Shown: piece after piece, positions 1-7,766 of the stretch
How positions within the stretch are numbered: position 1 is the stretch's first letter
How the letters are laid out: every line of letters begins with the position of its first letter
Notes under the pieces: model-generated
What the model was told of the DNA's origin: nothing
The model's database searches: none
The model's input: only the letters and a program-made list of their open reading frames with translations
Made by a program: the position numbers and the translations under genes
Assembly (NCBI GenBank): GCA_020846875.1
Contig: JADLDB010000109.1
Span: 1-64,000 of the forward strand
Length of the DNA: 64,000 nt
DNA from: Myxococcales bacterium
GTDB lineage: Bacteria; Myxococcota; Myxococcia; Myxococcales; Myxococcaceae
Direction: 5' to 3'

Positions 1-631
1 CACTCGGCTTATACGGGCGGTCTTTGCCGGACGTCGGCTGCGCAGACGGGTCTCTCGTGTTCCGCTCCGCTCCTTCAGCGCGTGCTGCTCCCAATACCCC
101 GCCGAGACTCCGCGCGTATCCGGACTTTCCCGCGCGTTGCTTGGCCTTCGCCGCGACAGGCTCGGCTCGGCTCTCGGATTGTTTCTGTGACGAGGCGGCA
201 GGCTTCACTTCATGTTGCGGCCCGCGCTGTTGCTTCTCTCCCGCACCTTTCGGCCCGGAAGGCTTTTGACACTGGGCTTCACCAGTCGGCTTCTGGGCCA
301 CTGGCGCCAGTCTGCTACGCGGCTCTCCGGCGATTACCGCGACGGGACTTCCACCCGCTGGAACGGTGCAGCATGGCTCGGCTTCGGCGGTCGCTTCCGC
401 GATCTCCTCCGCTCTGCCTTCACGACGCACCATGCGCGTGAGTCTACGCGAGAACGACGGTGAGCCACCGCTCTGTTCCTCCAGCTGAGCGTTGGTGCGC
501 GCCCCGCGTCGCCCACCGGCCCGTCGCCACCTGGCGTGTCTACTGCGCACGCCTGACATCCCACGGGGGAGGGCGTCCGCGTCGCCGCCACCACCGCCTC
601 GCCTCGACTGGGCCACGCTTCACCAGCGCAC
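1..631 (-). mobile_element. Probable 5' part of a group II intron (leaves window at left edge)
   Basis: Read on the minus strand, this stretch resembles domain I of bacterial group II introns: a GGTGGAAGTCCC-type segment near 348-360, then GGTGAAGCCCAGTG, AACATGAAGTGAAGCC and, near the edge, ACGAGAGACC and GACGTCCGGCAAAGACC. A minus-strand frame stays open from an ATG at 559 to base 1. Its last residues (SGKDRPYKPS) resemble what I recall from frames read just ahead of some intron-encoded reverse transcriptases. The RT itself would lie outside the window. A GTGCG at 631-627 could be the intron 5' end, but another lies at 550-546. The identification rests on remembered sequence resemblance, not on folding, so the boundary is approximate. 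The alternative is an unknown protein of more than 186 residues. Confidence 0.4.
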
Positions 632-826
632 CTTCGGCACCGGCGCCCTGGTGCCCCTGCGGAGGCCGCCGCACTGTCCGCCGCGTCCACCTCACCTGCA
701 AGCCCGCCGAGGCGCGACTGGTGGAGTTGGGCGTCACCCTCCCTCGCGGCACCTCAGAGGTCGAGCGGCCCCAGGTGCAGCGGCGCCGTTCAGCCGATGC
801 CGAGCTCCGTGAACACCGGCTGATGA

Positions 827-1069
827 TCCGACGCCTTCGTCACCTGGTTCACTTCGGTCGTCCGCGCGTGCACGTCCGGCGACGCGCAGGTGATCGAAGC
901 GCTTGCGCGCCCCGAAGTGGCCGATGCCGTCCAGCACCCCGAAGAGCTCATCGAAGGCAGCGACCAGGACACCAAGGCGACCTTCGCGCTCTTGATGGAG
1001 CTCTCGCGCCTCGAGCTGCCCGACCAGGCGTCGAAGGCGCCGCTGCTCACCATTCCACTGGGGCGCTGA
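827..1069 (+). pseudogene. Orphan C-terminal coding fragment of an unidentified gene
   Basis: This frame is open from just after two consecutive TGA codons (821-826) to a TGA at 1067-1069. It encodes about 80 residues of normal composition, for example VIEALARPEVADAV and TFALLMELSRLELPDQ. There is no ATG and no good ribosome site; the first possible start is a GTG at 890. It looks like the tail of a gene whose upstream part is gone, next to the putative intron. I do not recognise the family. It ends 11 bases before the stop of the convergent membrane protein. Confidence 0.35.
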
Positions 1070-1080
1070 ACGCCCAGCCC

Positions 1081-1911
1081 TCAGCCGATCACCTGCGGCT
1101 GGGCCTCCGTCACCTGGCCCTTCCCGAGGATCCGCGGCAGATCGCGGATGAAGGCCTGCTGGTTGGAGAAGTGCTTCTGCTGCGGCCCGACGAAGATGGT
1201 GCGCGCCGTGTCGTCGTTGAGCACCAGCGAGATCAGGTAGTCGTCTTCCACCGCGTTGACGATCGCCGAGCGCTCGACCTCGGACACGCCGTGGTTCTCC
1301 AGCACGGGCTTGAACGCGCCCACCTTCGTCTGCACGAAGATCACCCGCTGATTGGTCAGCACCGCGAACAGCCCCACGTTCCTCGCCACGGCGATGGCGC
1401 TGTCCGGGCGATCGCGCACCCCGTACGCCTGGTGCTGCACCTGCTCTCCGGGCCGGAGCATGGGCCGCACCTGGTCGGCGATGAAGCGATCGCCGTCGGT
1501 GGTGATGGTGGGCGGCCCGAAGCCCACCGGAACGGCCGCGTCCCTCGCCTTGCGGCGCTTGGTGTTCACCGACTTGAGCCAGCCGAAGCCGGCGACGAAG
1601 GCGATGACGATCCACAGCGAGTAGCCGAACAGGTACTCAGGCACGGGGATCGAGTAGCCGGGCAGCGGATCGGGCACCAGGCCGCGCGCCTGGAAGTCCT
1701 TCAGCTCGCCCGCCTCTGGCAACGGGTAGAACGTGTCCTTCTTCGAAGGGACGCCCAGCACATAGCCGTCGTCCTTCAGGTACACGCCGGCGAAGACGAA
1801 GTACTTGCTGGTCTTGTAGGCGAGGCACAGATCCTCGCCCTCGGCGCCCTTGAGAGTGATCGGCTGGATGCAGGCGATCGTCTCGTCCTTCCCGAACATC
1901 AGCTTGCCCAT
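1081..1911 (-). CDS. Membrane protein with C-terminal bacterial PH-like domain
   Basis: The product is 276 residues. An N-terminal soluble part (1-90) precedes a single membrane helix at about 92-112 (YLFGYSLWIVIAFVAGFGWL). A basic stretch (NTKRRKAR) and a C-terminal domain follow; its VLTNQRVIFV strand is typical of bacterial PH-like domains. The start at 1911 is chosen because GAGGGAGG lies just upstream; an ATG 33 bases further up has no such site. It is divergent from the SDR operon (63 bases between starts). Function is unknown. PH-like domains of this kind often bind membranes or proteins, but nothing here fixes a partner. Confidence 0.75.
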   Translation of the reverse strand: MGKLMFGKDETIACIQPITLKGAEGEDLCLAYKTSKYFVFAGVYLKDDGYVLGVPSKKDTFYPLPEAGELKDFQARGLVPDPLPGYSIPVPEYLFGYSLWIVIAFVAGFGWLKSVNTKRRKARDAAVPVGFGPPTITTDGDRFIADQVRPMLRPGEQVQHQAYGVRDRPDSAIAVARNVGLFAVLTNQRVIFVQTKVGAFKPVLENHGVSEVERSAIVNAVEDDYLISLVLNDDTARTIFVGPQQKHFSNQQAFIRDLPRILGKGQVTEAQPQVIG

Positions 1912-1973
1912 GGTGCCTCCCTCGAGAAGGCGCGACCATCGCACGGGGGGCCCGTCGTGGTAGAGCCTCCTTC

Positions 1974-2729
1974 ATGACCACCCGACAGGTCGCCATCACC
2001 GGCGCCGGGCGCGGCATCGGCAAGGCCATCACCGAGCGCTTCCTCGGGGACGGCTGGCGCGTCTGGGCCCTGGTGCGCGCCGAGTCGTCCCTCGACGCAC
2101 TGAAGGGGCGAGGCGACCTGCACTTCGTGTCCTTCGACGCGTCCAGCCAGGACTCGGTGCTGGCCGCCGCGCACCGGCTCACCACCGACGCGGGGCACCT
2201 CACCGCGCTGGTCAACAACGCCGGCGTCGCGCTCGCCGCGCCGCTGGGCCGCACCTCCACCGAGGACTTCCTGCGGCTCCAGGCGGTCAACGTCACCGCG
2301 CCCTTCCTGCTCTGCCGCGAGCTCCTCCCCGCGATGGTGAAGTCGGGGGCCGGCCGGGTGGTGAACGTCGCCAGCACCGCCGCGAGGAAGGGCTTCAAGT
2401 ACACCTCGGCCTACTGCACCTCGAAGCACGCGCTGCTGGGCCTGACCCGGGCGCTGGCGGTGGAGCTCGCGTCCCGCGGCGTCACCGTCAACGCCGTCTG
2501 CCCCGGCTGGACGGACACCGACATGCTGCAGGCCAGCGTGGACAACCTCGTCAAGGCGACTGGCCGCAGCGTGAAGGACGCCCGGGCCGAGCTGGAGAAG
2601 CTGAACCCCATGGGCCGCGCGGTGAAGCCCGAGGAGGTGGCTGAGGTCGTCCACTTCCTCTGCGCGTCGCCGGCCGCCGCCGCCATCACCGGCGCGGAGT
2701 ACGTCATCGACGGAGGAGAGACCGTATGA
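1974..2729 (+). CDS. SDR-family NAD(P)-dependent oxidoreductase
   Basis: This is a 251-residue classical short-chain dehydrogenase. The N-terminal TGAGRGIG motif binds the cofactor, NNAG follows near residue 82, and the Ser and YCTSK (YxxxK) catalytic residues lie in the middle. The C-terminal GAEYVIDGGE is usual for the family. It starts a tight operon: its TGA overlaps the ATG of the Rid-family gene, and crotonase and acyl-CoA dehydrogenase genes follow. That context suggests oxidation of a hydroxyacyl-CoA in aromatic or branched acid breakdown. No Shine-Dalgarno is present; TAGAGC at 1961-1966 ends 7 bases before the ATG and could be a -10 box giving a nearly leaderless mRNA. Confidence 0.85.
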   Translation: MTTRQVAITGAGRGIGKAITERFLGDGWRVWALVRAESSLDALKGRGDLHFVSFDASSQDSVLAAAHRLTTDAGHLTALVNNAGVALAAPLGRTSTEDFLRLQAVNVTAPFLLCRELLPAMVKSGAGRVVNVASTAARKGFKYTSAYCTSKHALLGLTRALAVELASRGVTVNAVCPGWTDTDMLQASVDNLVKATGRSVKDARAELEKLNPMGRAVKPEEVAEVVHFLCASPAAAAITGAEYVIDGGETV

Positions 2730-3115
2730 ACGTTCAACCGGAAGGCTGGGCCCGCCCGCGGGGCTACTCGAACGGCATCGTCGCCGAGGGGAAGGTGCTC
2801 TTCATCGCCGGCCAGGTGGGGTGGGATCCCCGTTCCGAGACCCCGAAGTTCCCTCACGGCTTCGCCGCGCAGTTCGACCAGGCCCTGTCCAACGTCGTCG
2901 AGGTGCTCCACGCCGCCGGCGGCAGGCCCGAGCAGCTCGCCCGCCTCACCGTGTACGTCACCGACAAGCAGGCGTACCTCGGCTCGCTCAAGGAGTGCGG
3001 GGCCGCGTGGAGGAAGCACGTCGGCAAGCACTACCCGGCGATGGCGCTGGTGGTGGTGGCCGGCCTGGTGGAGGACGGCGCGCTGCTGGAGATCGAAGCC
3101 ACCGCGGTGCTGTAG
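2726..3115 (+). CDS. Rid-family (YjgF/YER057c) protein lacking the canonical arginine
   Basis: The 129-residue length and fold pattern fit the Rid family, whose best-known member RidA hydrolyses reactive enamines and imines. At the position of the E. coli RidA catalytic Arg105 (PARSC), this protein reads YPAMAL, so Met106 replaces Arg. That makes 2-iminobutanoate deaminase activity unlikely and points to one of the Rid subgroups without the Arg. The ATG lies inside the SDR stop (ATGA overlap), so translation is coupled. Related Rid genes are, to my recollection, found in aminobenzoyl-CoA type clusters; the role here is inferred from neighbours only. Confidence 0.8.
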   Translation: MNVQPEGWARPRGYSNGIVAEGKVLFIAGQVGWDPRSETPKFPHGFAAQFDQALSNVVEVLHAAGGRPEQLARLTVYVTDKQAYLGSLKECGAAWRKHVGKHYPAMALVVVAGLVEDGALLEIEATAVL

Positions 3116-3158
3116 AAGTCCTCGACCAACGCGGGCCACGCGGGCAAGAAGTCGGCCC

Positions 3159-3956
3159 ATGAAGACGCCGGCCAGCTTCCGCTTCGAGGTGAAGGGCTCC
3201 GTGGGGGTCATCACCTTCACCCGCCCCGACACCCTCAACTCGCTCACCTTCCAGGTGTACGCCGAGCTGCGCGACCTGTTCCTCGAGCTGGAGCGCGAGG
3301 CCGGCGTGCGCGCGGTGGTGATCACCGGCGAGGGCCGCGGCTTCTGCTCCGGCGGCGATCAACACGAGATCATCAAGGAGCTCTTCTCCCGGGACATGCC
3401 GGCCCTGGTCGACTTCACCCGGATGACGTGCGACCTGATCCGCAACATCCGCACCCTGCGCAAGCCGGTGGTGGCGGCGCTCAACGGGACGGCGGCCGGC
3501 GCGGGAGCGGTGATCGCCCTCGCCTCGGACCTGCGCATCGCCAGCGAGAAGGCGAAGCTGGGCTTCCTCTTCACCAAGGTGGGCCTGGCCGGCGCGGACA
3601 TGGGCGCGGCGTACCTCTTGCCCAGGGTGGTGGGCCTGTCGCGCGCCACCGAGCTGCTCTACTTCGGTGACGTGATCGACGCGGTCACCGCCGAGCGCTA
3701 CGGGCTGTTCAACAGGGTCGTCTCTGCCGAGCGGCTGATGGACGAGGCGATGGCCTGGGCCACCCGCCTGGCGGAAGGCCCCACCTTCGCGCTGGGGATG
3801 ACCAAGGAGCTCCTCAACGGCGAGCTGAACATGGACCTGCACGGTGCGCTGGACACCGAGGCCCGCGCGCAGGCGGTGTGCATGCAGACCCAGGACTTCC
3901 GCGAGGCCTACGACGCCTTCTCCAACAAGCGCACGCCGAAGTTCCAGGGCCGCTGA
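3159..3956 (+). CDS. Crotonase-fold (enoyl-CoA hydratase/isomerase family) protein
   Basis: This 265-residue protein has the crotonase CoA-binding and oxyanion features: GRGFCSGGDQ around residues 61-70 and NGTAAGAGAV around 108-117. Both glutamates used by classical hydratases are absent: the CELAM region reads AVIAL and the PEILLG region reads LFTKVG. An Asp sits in LAGADMG, where dienoyl-CoA isomerases carry a catalytic Asp. Simple 2-enoyl-CoA hydration is therefore doubtful; isomerase, hydrolase or ring-opening chemistry is possible. It lies 43 bases after the Rid gene and 2 bases before the dehydrogenase gene, so it is an operon member. Confidence 0.8.
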   Translation: MKTPASFRFEVKGSVGVITFTRPDTLNSLTFQVYAELRDLFLELEREAGVRAVVITGEGRGFCSGGDQHEIIKELFSRDMPALVDFTRMTCDLIRNIRTLRKPVVAALNGTAAGAGAVIALASDLRIASEKAKLGFLFTKVGLAGADMGAAYLLPRVVGLSRATELLYFGDVIDAVTAERYGLFNRVVSAERLMDEAMAWATRLAEGPTFALGMTKELLNGELNMDLHGALDTEARAQAVCMQTQDFREAYDAFSNKRTPKFQGR

Positions 3957-3958
3957 AG

Positions 3959-5074
3959 ATGGGCGCCACCTTCCTCTCCTCCGCGCATCTCGAGCTTCGG
4001 GCGAAGGCGCGCGCGGCCTTTGCCTCGCTCGAGCCCGCCGCGCACGTCGACGACGCGACGCTGGCCCGCGCGGTGGCGGAGCTGGGCTTCTACCCGTACC
4101 TGGTGCCGGCGGACTTCGGCGGGGCGCTGACGAAGGTGGACGTGCTGTCGGTGTGCGTGCTGCGCGAGGAGCTGGCGTACCGCAACGCCGCGGCCGACTC
4201 GCTCTTCGCGGTGCAGGGCCTGGGCAGCCACCCGGTGGTGGTCGCCGGGACGGACGCTCAGAAGCAGGAAATGCTTTCCCGCGTGGCCACCGGCTCGGCG
4301 CTCTTCGCCTTCGCCTTGACTGAGCCCGAGGCCGGCAGCGACGTGGCCGCGCTGTCCACCACCGCCCGCCCGGACGGCGAAGGCTACGTGCTGGACGGGA
4401 AGAAGCGCTTCATCAGCAACGCCGGGGTTGCCACGCATTACACCGTCTTCGCCCGGACCTCGGAGGGGCCGAAGGGCATCTCGGCCTTCGTGGTGCCCGC
4501 GGGGACGGCCGGCTTCCGCGTGCTGGGACAGATGCAGTTGCTCGGCGAGCACCCCATCGGCGAACTGGAGTTCTCCGGGTGCCGCGTCCCGGCCAGCGCC
4601 CGGCTGGGCGACGAAGGCGCGGGCATGAAGCTGGCGCTGGCCACCCTCGATGTCTTCCGCAGCACGGTGGGCGCCGCGGCGGTGGGCATGGCGCGGCGGG
4701 CGCTGGACGAGGCGCTGTCCTACTCGAAGGCGCGCCGGCAGTTCGGTGCGCCGCTGGCCGAGCTGTCGGCGGTGCAGGCGCTGCTCGCGGACAGCGCGGT
4801 GGAGCTGGAGGCGTCGCGGTTGCTCGTCCACCAGGCGGCGCTGACCAAGGATCTCGGCCAGGCGCGCGTCACCTACGAGGCGGCGGTGGCCAAGCTGTTC
4901 TCGACCGAGGCCGCCCAGCGGATCATCGATCGCTGCCTGCAGGTGCACGGCGGCAACGGGGTGGTGAAGGGCTTCGCGGTGGAGCGGCTGTACCGTGACG
5001 TCCGCGCGCTGCGCATCTACGAGGGCGCCAGCGAAGTGCAGCGGCTCGTCATCGCCCGCCACCTCCTTGGCTGA
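3959..5074 (+). CDS. Acyl-CoA dehydrogenase
   Basis: The 371-residue flavoprotein shows the family order: helical N domain, [11 protein letters not shown] for FAD and substrate binding near residue 120, RRQFGAPL near 260, and a C-terminal [11 protein letters not shown] whose Glu is the usual catalytic base. The start at 3959 is chosen because it follows the crotonase stop by 2 bases; the frame is open further upstream only inside that gene. The enzyme would desaturate an acyl-CoA and pass electrons to ETF. It is the last gene of the SDR-Rid-crotonase operon. The true substrate is not shown by the sequence. Confidence 0.87.
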   Translation: MGATFLSSAHLELRAKARAAFASLEPAAHVDDATLARAVAELGFYPYLVPADFGGALTKVDVLSVCVLREELAYRNAAADSLFAVQGLGSHPVVVAGTDAQKQEMLSRVATGSALFAFALTEPEAGSDVAALSTTARPDGEGYVLDGKKRFISNAGVATHYTVFARTSEGPKGISAFVVPAGTAGFRVLGQMQLLGEHPIGELEFSGCRVPASARLGDEGAGMKLALATLDVFRSTVGAAAVGMARRALDEALSYSKARRQFGAPLAELSAVQALLADSAVELEASRLLVHQAALTKDLGQARVTYEAAVAKLFSTEAAQRIIDRCLQVHGGNGVVKGFAVERLYRDVRALRIYEGASEVQRLVIARHLLG

Positions 5075-5147
5075 GCTGCCAGCCCGCACTCTCTGCCATT
5101 TCCCCGGCGGCGGCTCTTGCTTTCACGGGCTACTAGGCTGGGCAGCC

Positions 5148-6494
5148 ATGACACCGTCGCTGCTCTGCACCCAGTTGAGGAGCCGCGCCCGCGCTGTGTT
5201 CCCAGGCGTGGTGCTGGTGTGCACCCTCGCTCACGCGCAGGCGCGCCCAACTCCGCCGGGCCAGCATCCCCCCGCGAGCGAGTGGCCAGCCGGCTGGAAG
5301 CTGTACGAGCCGTACGCCGAGGAGTTGTCTTTCGTAGCGCCTCGGGCCACGACGATGGTGGCGAAGGGAGTGCGGACGCTGGCCTTCGACGTCACCGACA
5401 AGCAGCGGTTCAAGGGCAACATCATTTCTCCGCGGGTCCTGCTCGACAACCCCTACCTCGACGCAGCCGATCCGTTCTTCAACATTCCCCGGCAGATCGC
5501 CTGTCTGAAGGACGGCAGCGTGGTCGTGGCATCGACGGCGAAGCTCCACAAGGAGGGGCGCTTCAAGGGCAACCCCTATGCGTCTGGGTTCTGGCGCATC
5601 GCTTCGGACGGCGCCATTACGGCGCTGACAGCGAAGCACCTCATCATGGAGGGCTCGGCGTATTACCCGCCGTGCGGTCTGCCCTTTGAGAAGACGAGCC
5701 TCAACGCCGATGTGCGTCCGATGACGGTGGCTCCCGACGGCAGCCTGTTGTTCGGCTACGGGAGCGAGGTGCGCCGGCTTCATCCCGATGGACGGTTGGA
5801 GCCGGTACCCAACCGGCGCGAGGCGTGCGCACGAGAGCCGCCGAAGCCGCCCCCGGGCCTCACTTTCAAGGCGCCCGAAGCAGCGGTGGAGGATCCTCGC
5901 GGCAACGTGTGGGTGTCCGACGGGTGTCAGCTCCACCGGTTGGGGCCGGATGGCAGCGCTACCGAGGTGCTGGGGAAGGCGAAGCTTTGCCCGGCAGGGG
6001 AGCCACAGGACTACGTGCGCGGGGAGTTCCTCGCCTGGGACTCGGTGCACGACGAGCTGGTGATGAGCGGAACGCAGCTGTGGCAGAAGGCGCCGAAGTC
6101 CAACGTCTACTCGATGATCCACCGGGTGAAGCCCGACGGCACTGTGCGGCGCGTGTTCCTCGGCGTGAAGCTGGGAAACAAGGCCCCGCGAGTTGACGGG
6201 ATCAGCGGCCTGGCGCTGGACGAGAAGGGGCGCATCTACGTCGGCGGAGGCATCACCGCTGGCTCCGGCTACCAGGTGTTGCGGATCGAAGAACCTCAGG
6301 GCAAGCCGACGGTGGTGGCCGGGGTGCCACGGCCGACCGACGTAACTCACGGCGACGGGCCCGCCCGGCAGGCCTACTTCGGCACGTTCCGCAGCATGTG
6401 CTTCTCGCCGGACGGGACGCTTTACCTCAACGACGCGAACCACGTGATCCGGAAGCTGACGACGAAGGGCCAGGTGACGACCTGGGCCTTCTGA
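5148..6494 (+). CDS. Secreted NHL/beta-propeller-like protein, function unknown
   Basis: The product is 448 residues. A signal peptide (about 1-30, ending AHAQA) is followed by repeated short strands of propeller type: ISGLALDEKGRIYVGGGI, MCFSPDGTLYLNDANHVIRK and MTVAPDGSLLFGYGSEVRRL. These resemble NHL or SMP-30-like blades. No catalytic motif is recognised. The ATG at 5148 is chosen because it begins the signal peptide; no Shine-Dalgarno is seen, but TAGGCT at 5134-5139 could be a -10 box for a leaderless message. It stands alone, tail-to-tail with the glycosyltransferase gene. Confidence 0.7.
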   Translation: MTPSLLCTQLRSRARAVFPGVVLVCTLAHAQARPTPPGQHPPASEWPAGWKLYEPYAEELSFVAPRATTMVAKGVRTLAFDVTDKQRFKGNIISPRVLLDNPYLDAADPFFNIPRQIACLKDGSVVVASTAKLHKEGRFKGNPYASGFWRIASDGAITALTAKHLIMEGSAYYPPCGLPFEKTSLNADVRPMTVAPDGSLLFGYGSEVRRLHPDGRLEPVPNRREACAREPPKPPPGLTFKAPEAAVEDPRGNVWVSDGCQLHRLGPDGSATEVLGKAKLCPAGEPQDYVRGEFLAWDSVHDELVMSGTQLWQKAPKSNVYSMIHRVKPDGTVRRVFLGVKLGNKAPRVDGISGLALDEKGRIYVGGGITAGSGYQVLRIEEPQGKPTVVAGVPRPTDVTHGDGPARQAYFGTFRSMCFSPDGTLYLNDANHVIRKLTTKGQVTTWAF

Positions 6495-6517
6495 TGATGG
6501 GAGGGGCGCGCCTTCTG

Positions 6518-7609
6518 TCAGATGGTGGTCTCGTCCCAGGTGCCCTTCTTCTTGAACGCGTCGTCGAGCCTCGCGTCGAGCGCGTCGAGCAGGGCCTTGT
6601 TGCCGTCCTGTGAGTAGCCCTGGAGCGCCTTCTCGCAGTCGGGCACGGCCTCGAGGAACGCACCCAGCGCCTGGCCGTCGAGCGTCACCGCGTGCCGGCC
6701 GAAGTTCAGCTTCTGCAGGTAGAGGGCGTTGAGCACCTGCTCGAACTGCCCGCCGATGGGCACCGACAGCATGGGCTTGCGGAGGTACACCGCTTCGCTC
6801 ATCAGGGTGTAGCCGCCGCCGCCGATGACGCCCTTCGCGGTGCGCAGATCGTCGATGAAGCCGGCCTCGCTGAAGGGGCGGAAGAGCAGGTTTCCGTCGC
6901 GCTCGTCGGCCTTCAAGTCGCGCTTGAAGCCGTACACGCGGCACTCGCGCCCGGACTTCTTGAGCTCGTCCATCAGCGCGGTGTTGGTGGTCATCGTCTG
7001 GTAGACGAGGAGGTGCTCGCCGGGCTGGGACTGCGCCTGGAGGATTTCCGGCCGCAGAATGGACGGGACGAGCGTGGTCCGCTCCTTGCGCACCTGCGGG
7101 TAGAAGAAGGTGGTGATGAGGTAGTGGAACGCGCCCGGCAGCTTGGTCTTGACGATGGATCTGGTGAGCTCGAATTGATCTTCGTGGCCGGCGAGCACGT
7201 CGGGCTCGTGCTTGCAGCGGTTGATGATCTGCATGTTGTCCACGCTGATCACCGGCAGGAAGTGGTTGCGGGCGAACAGGTAGCTGAAGGACTCGAAGTC
7301 GCTGATGACGACGTCGGGGGAGAAGGTCTCGACCAGCTCGAAGTACTTCTTCACGTTCTGCGGCCAGCCGGTGATCGCCCCTTTGAGGTTCTGCAGCAGC
7401 GTCTGCCACTTCTTCACCGAGTTGCCTTCGTACTGGATGGTGAAGCCCCAGATGTTGTGGACGTTCTCGAAGCGCTTGGCCAGGTAGTCGCGCGCGCGCC
7501 CGGACACCACGATGTGCACGTCGTGCTTCTTCACCAGGTGCTCGAGGACGACGCGCGAGCGGGTGGCGTGGCCCATGCCTTCGCCGACGACGCCGTAGAG
7601 GATCTTCAT
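6518..7609 (-). CDS. GT-B glycosyltransferase, MJ1255/VC2487-like family
   Basis: This 363-residue protein begins MKILYGVVGEGMGHATRSR, the Gly-rich N-terminal loop of GT-B enzymes related to UDP-GlcNAc transferases and MJ1255-type proteins. The C-terminal half holds VIGGGGYTLMSEAVYLRKP followed by PIGGQFEQ, the donor-binding pattern of this group. It would transfer a sugar at the inner face of the cytoplasmic membrane, in lipid, exopolysaccharide or cell wall glycan synthesis; the acceptor is unknown. GGAGGGACACC precedes the ATG. It is followed on the other strand by a convergent gene and preceded by the L,D-transpeptidase gene on the same strand, 157 bases away. Confidence 0.8.
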   Translation of the reverse strand: MKILYGVVGEGMGHATRSRVVLEHLVKKHDVHIVVSGRARDYLAKRFENVHNIWGFTIQYEGNSVKKWQTLLQNLKGAITGWPQNVKKYFELVETFSPDVVISDFESFSYLFARNHFLPVISVDNMQIINRCKHEPDVLAGHEDQFELTRSIVKTKLPGAFHYLITTFFYPQVRKERTTLVPSILRPEILQAQSQPGEHLLVYQTMTTNTALMDELKKSGRECRVYGFKRDLKADERDGNLLFRPFSEAGFIDDLRTAKGVIGGGGYTLMSEAVYLRKPMLSVPIGGQFEQVLNALYLQKLNFGRHAVTLDGQALGAFLEAVPDCEKALQGYSQDGNKALLDALDARLDDAFKKKGTWDETTI

Positions 7610-7766
7610 GGTGTCCCTCCCGGCGGTGAGTCTGCCCGCGCGCGGAGTGGACCGCCATCACGACGACCGGGTGGATGAAAGGGCCGGCTTCGTCGAGGTG
7701 CTGCGCTTCTGGCACACGAGTCGAAGCAAAGCGCCGAAGCTGTGACGTCCTGCTGATGCTCCCCGG

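Noticed and set aside
460-1977. A 505-codon plus-strand open frame
   Set aside because: It is rich in Arg, His and Pro, crosses the convergent membrane protein gene and the SDR start, and has no domain; it is an open shadow frame caused by high GC.
5133-7715. An 860-codon minus-strand open frame
   Set aside because: It covers the secreted NHL-like gene antisense and the glycosyltransferase in the wrong frame, with Arg/His/Leu-rich composition and no motif.
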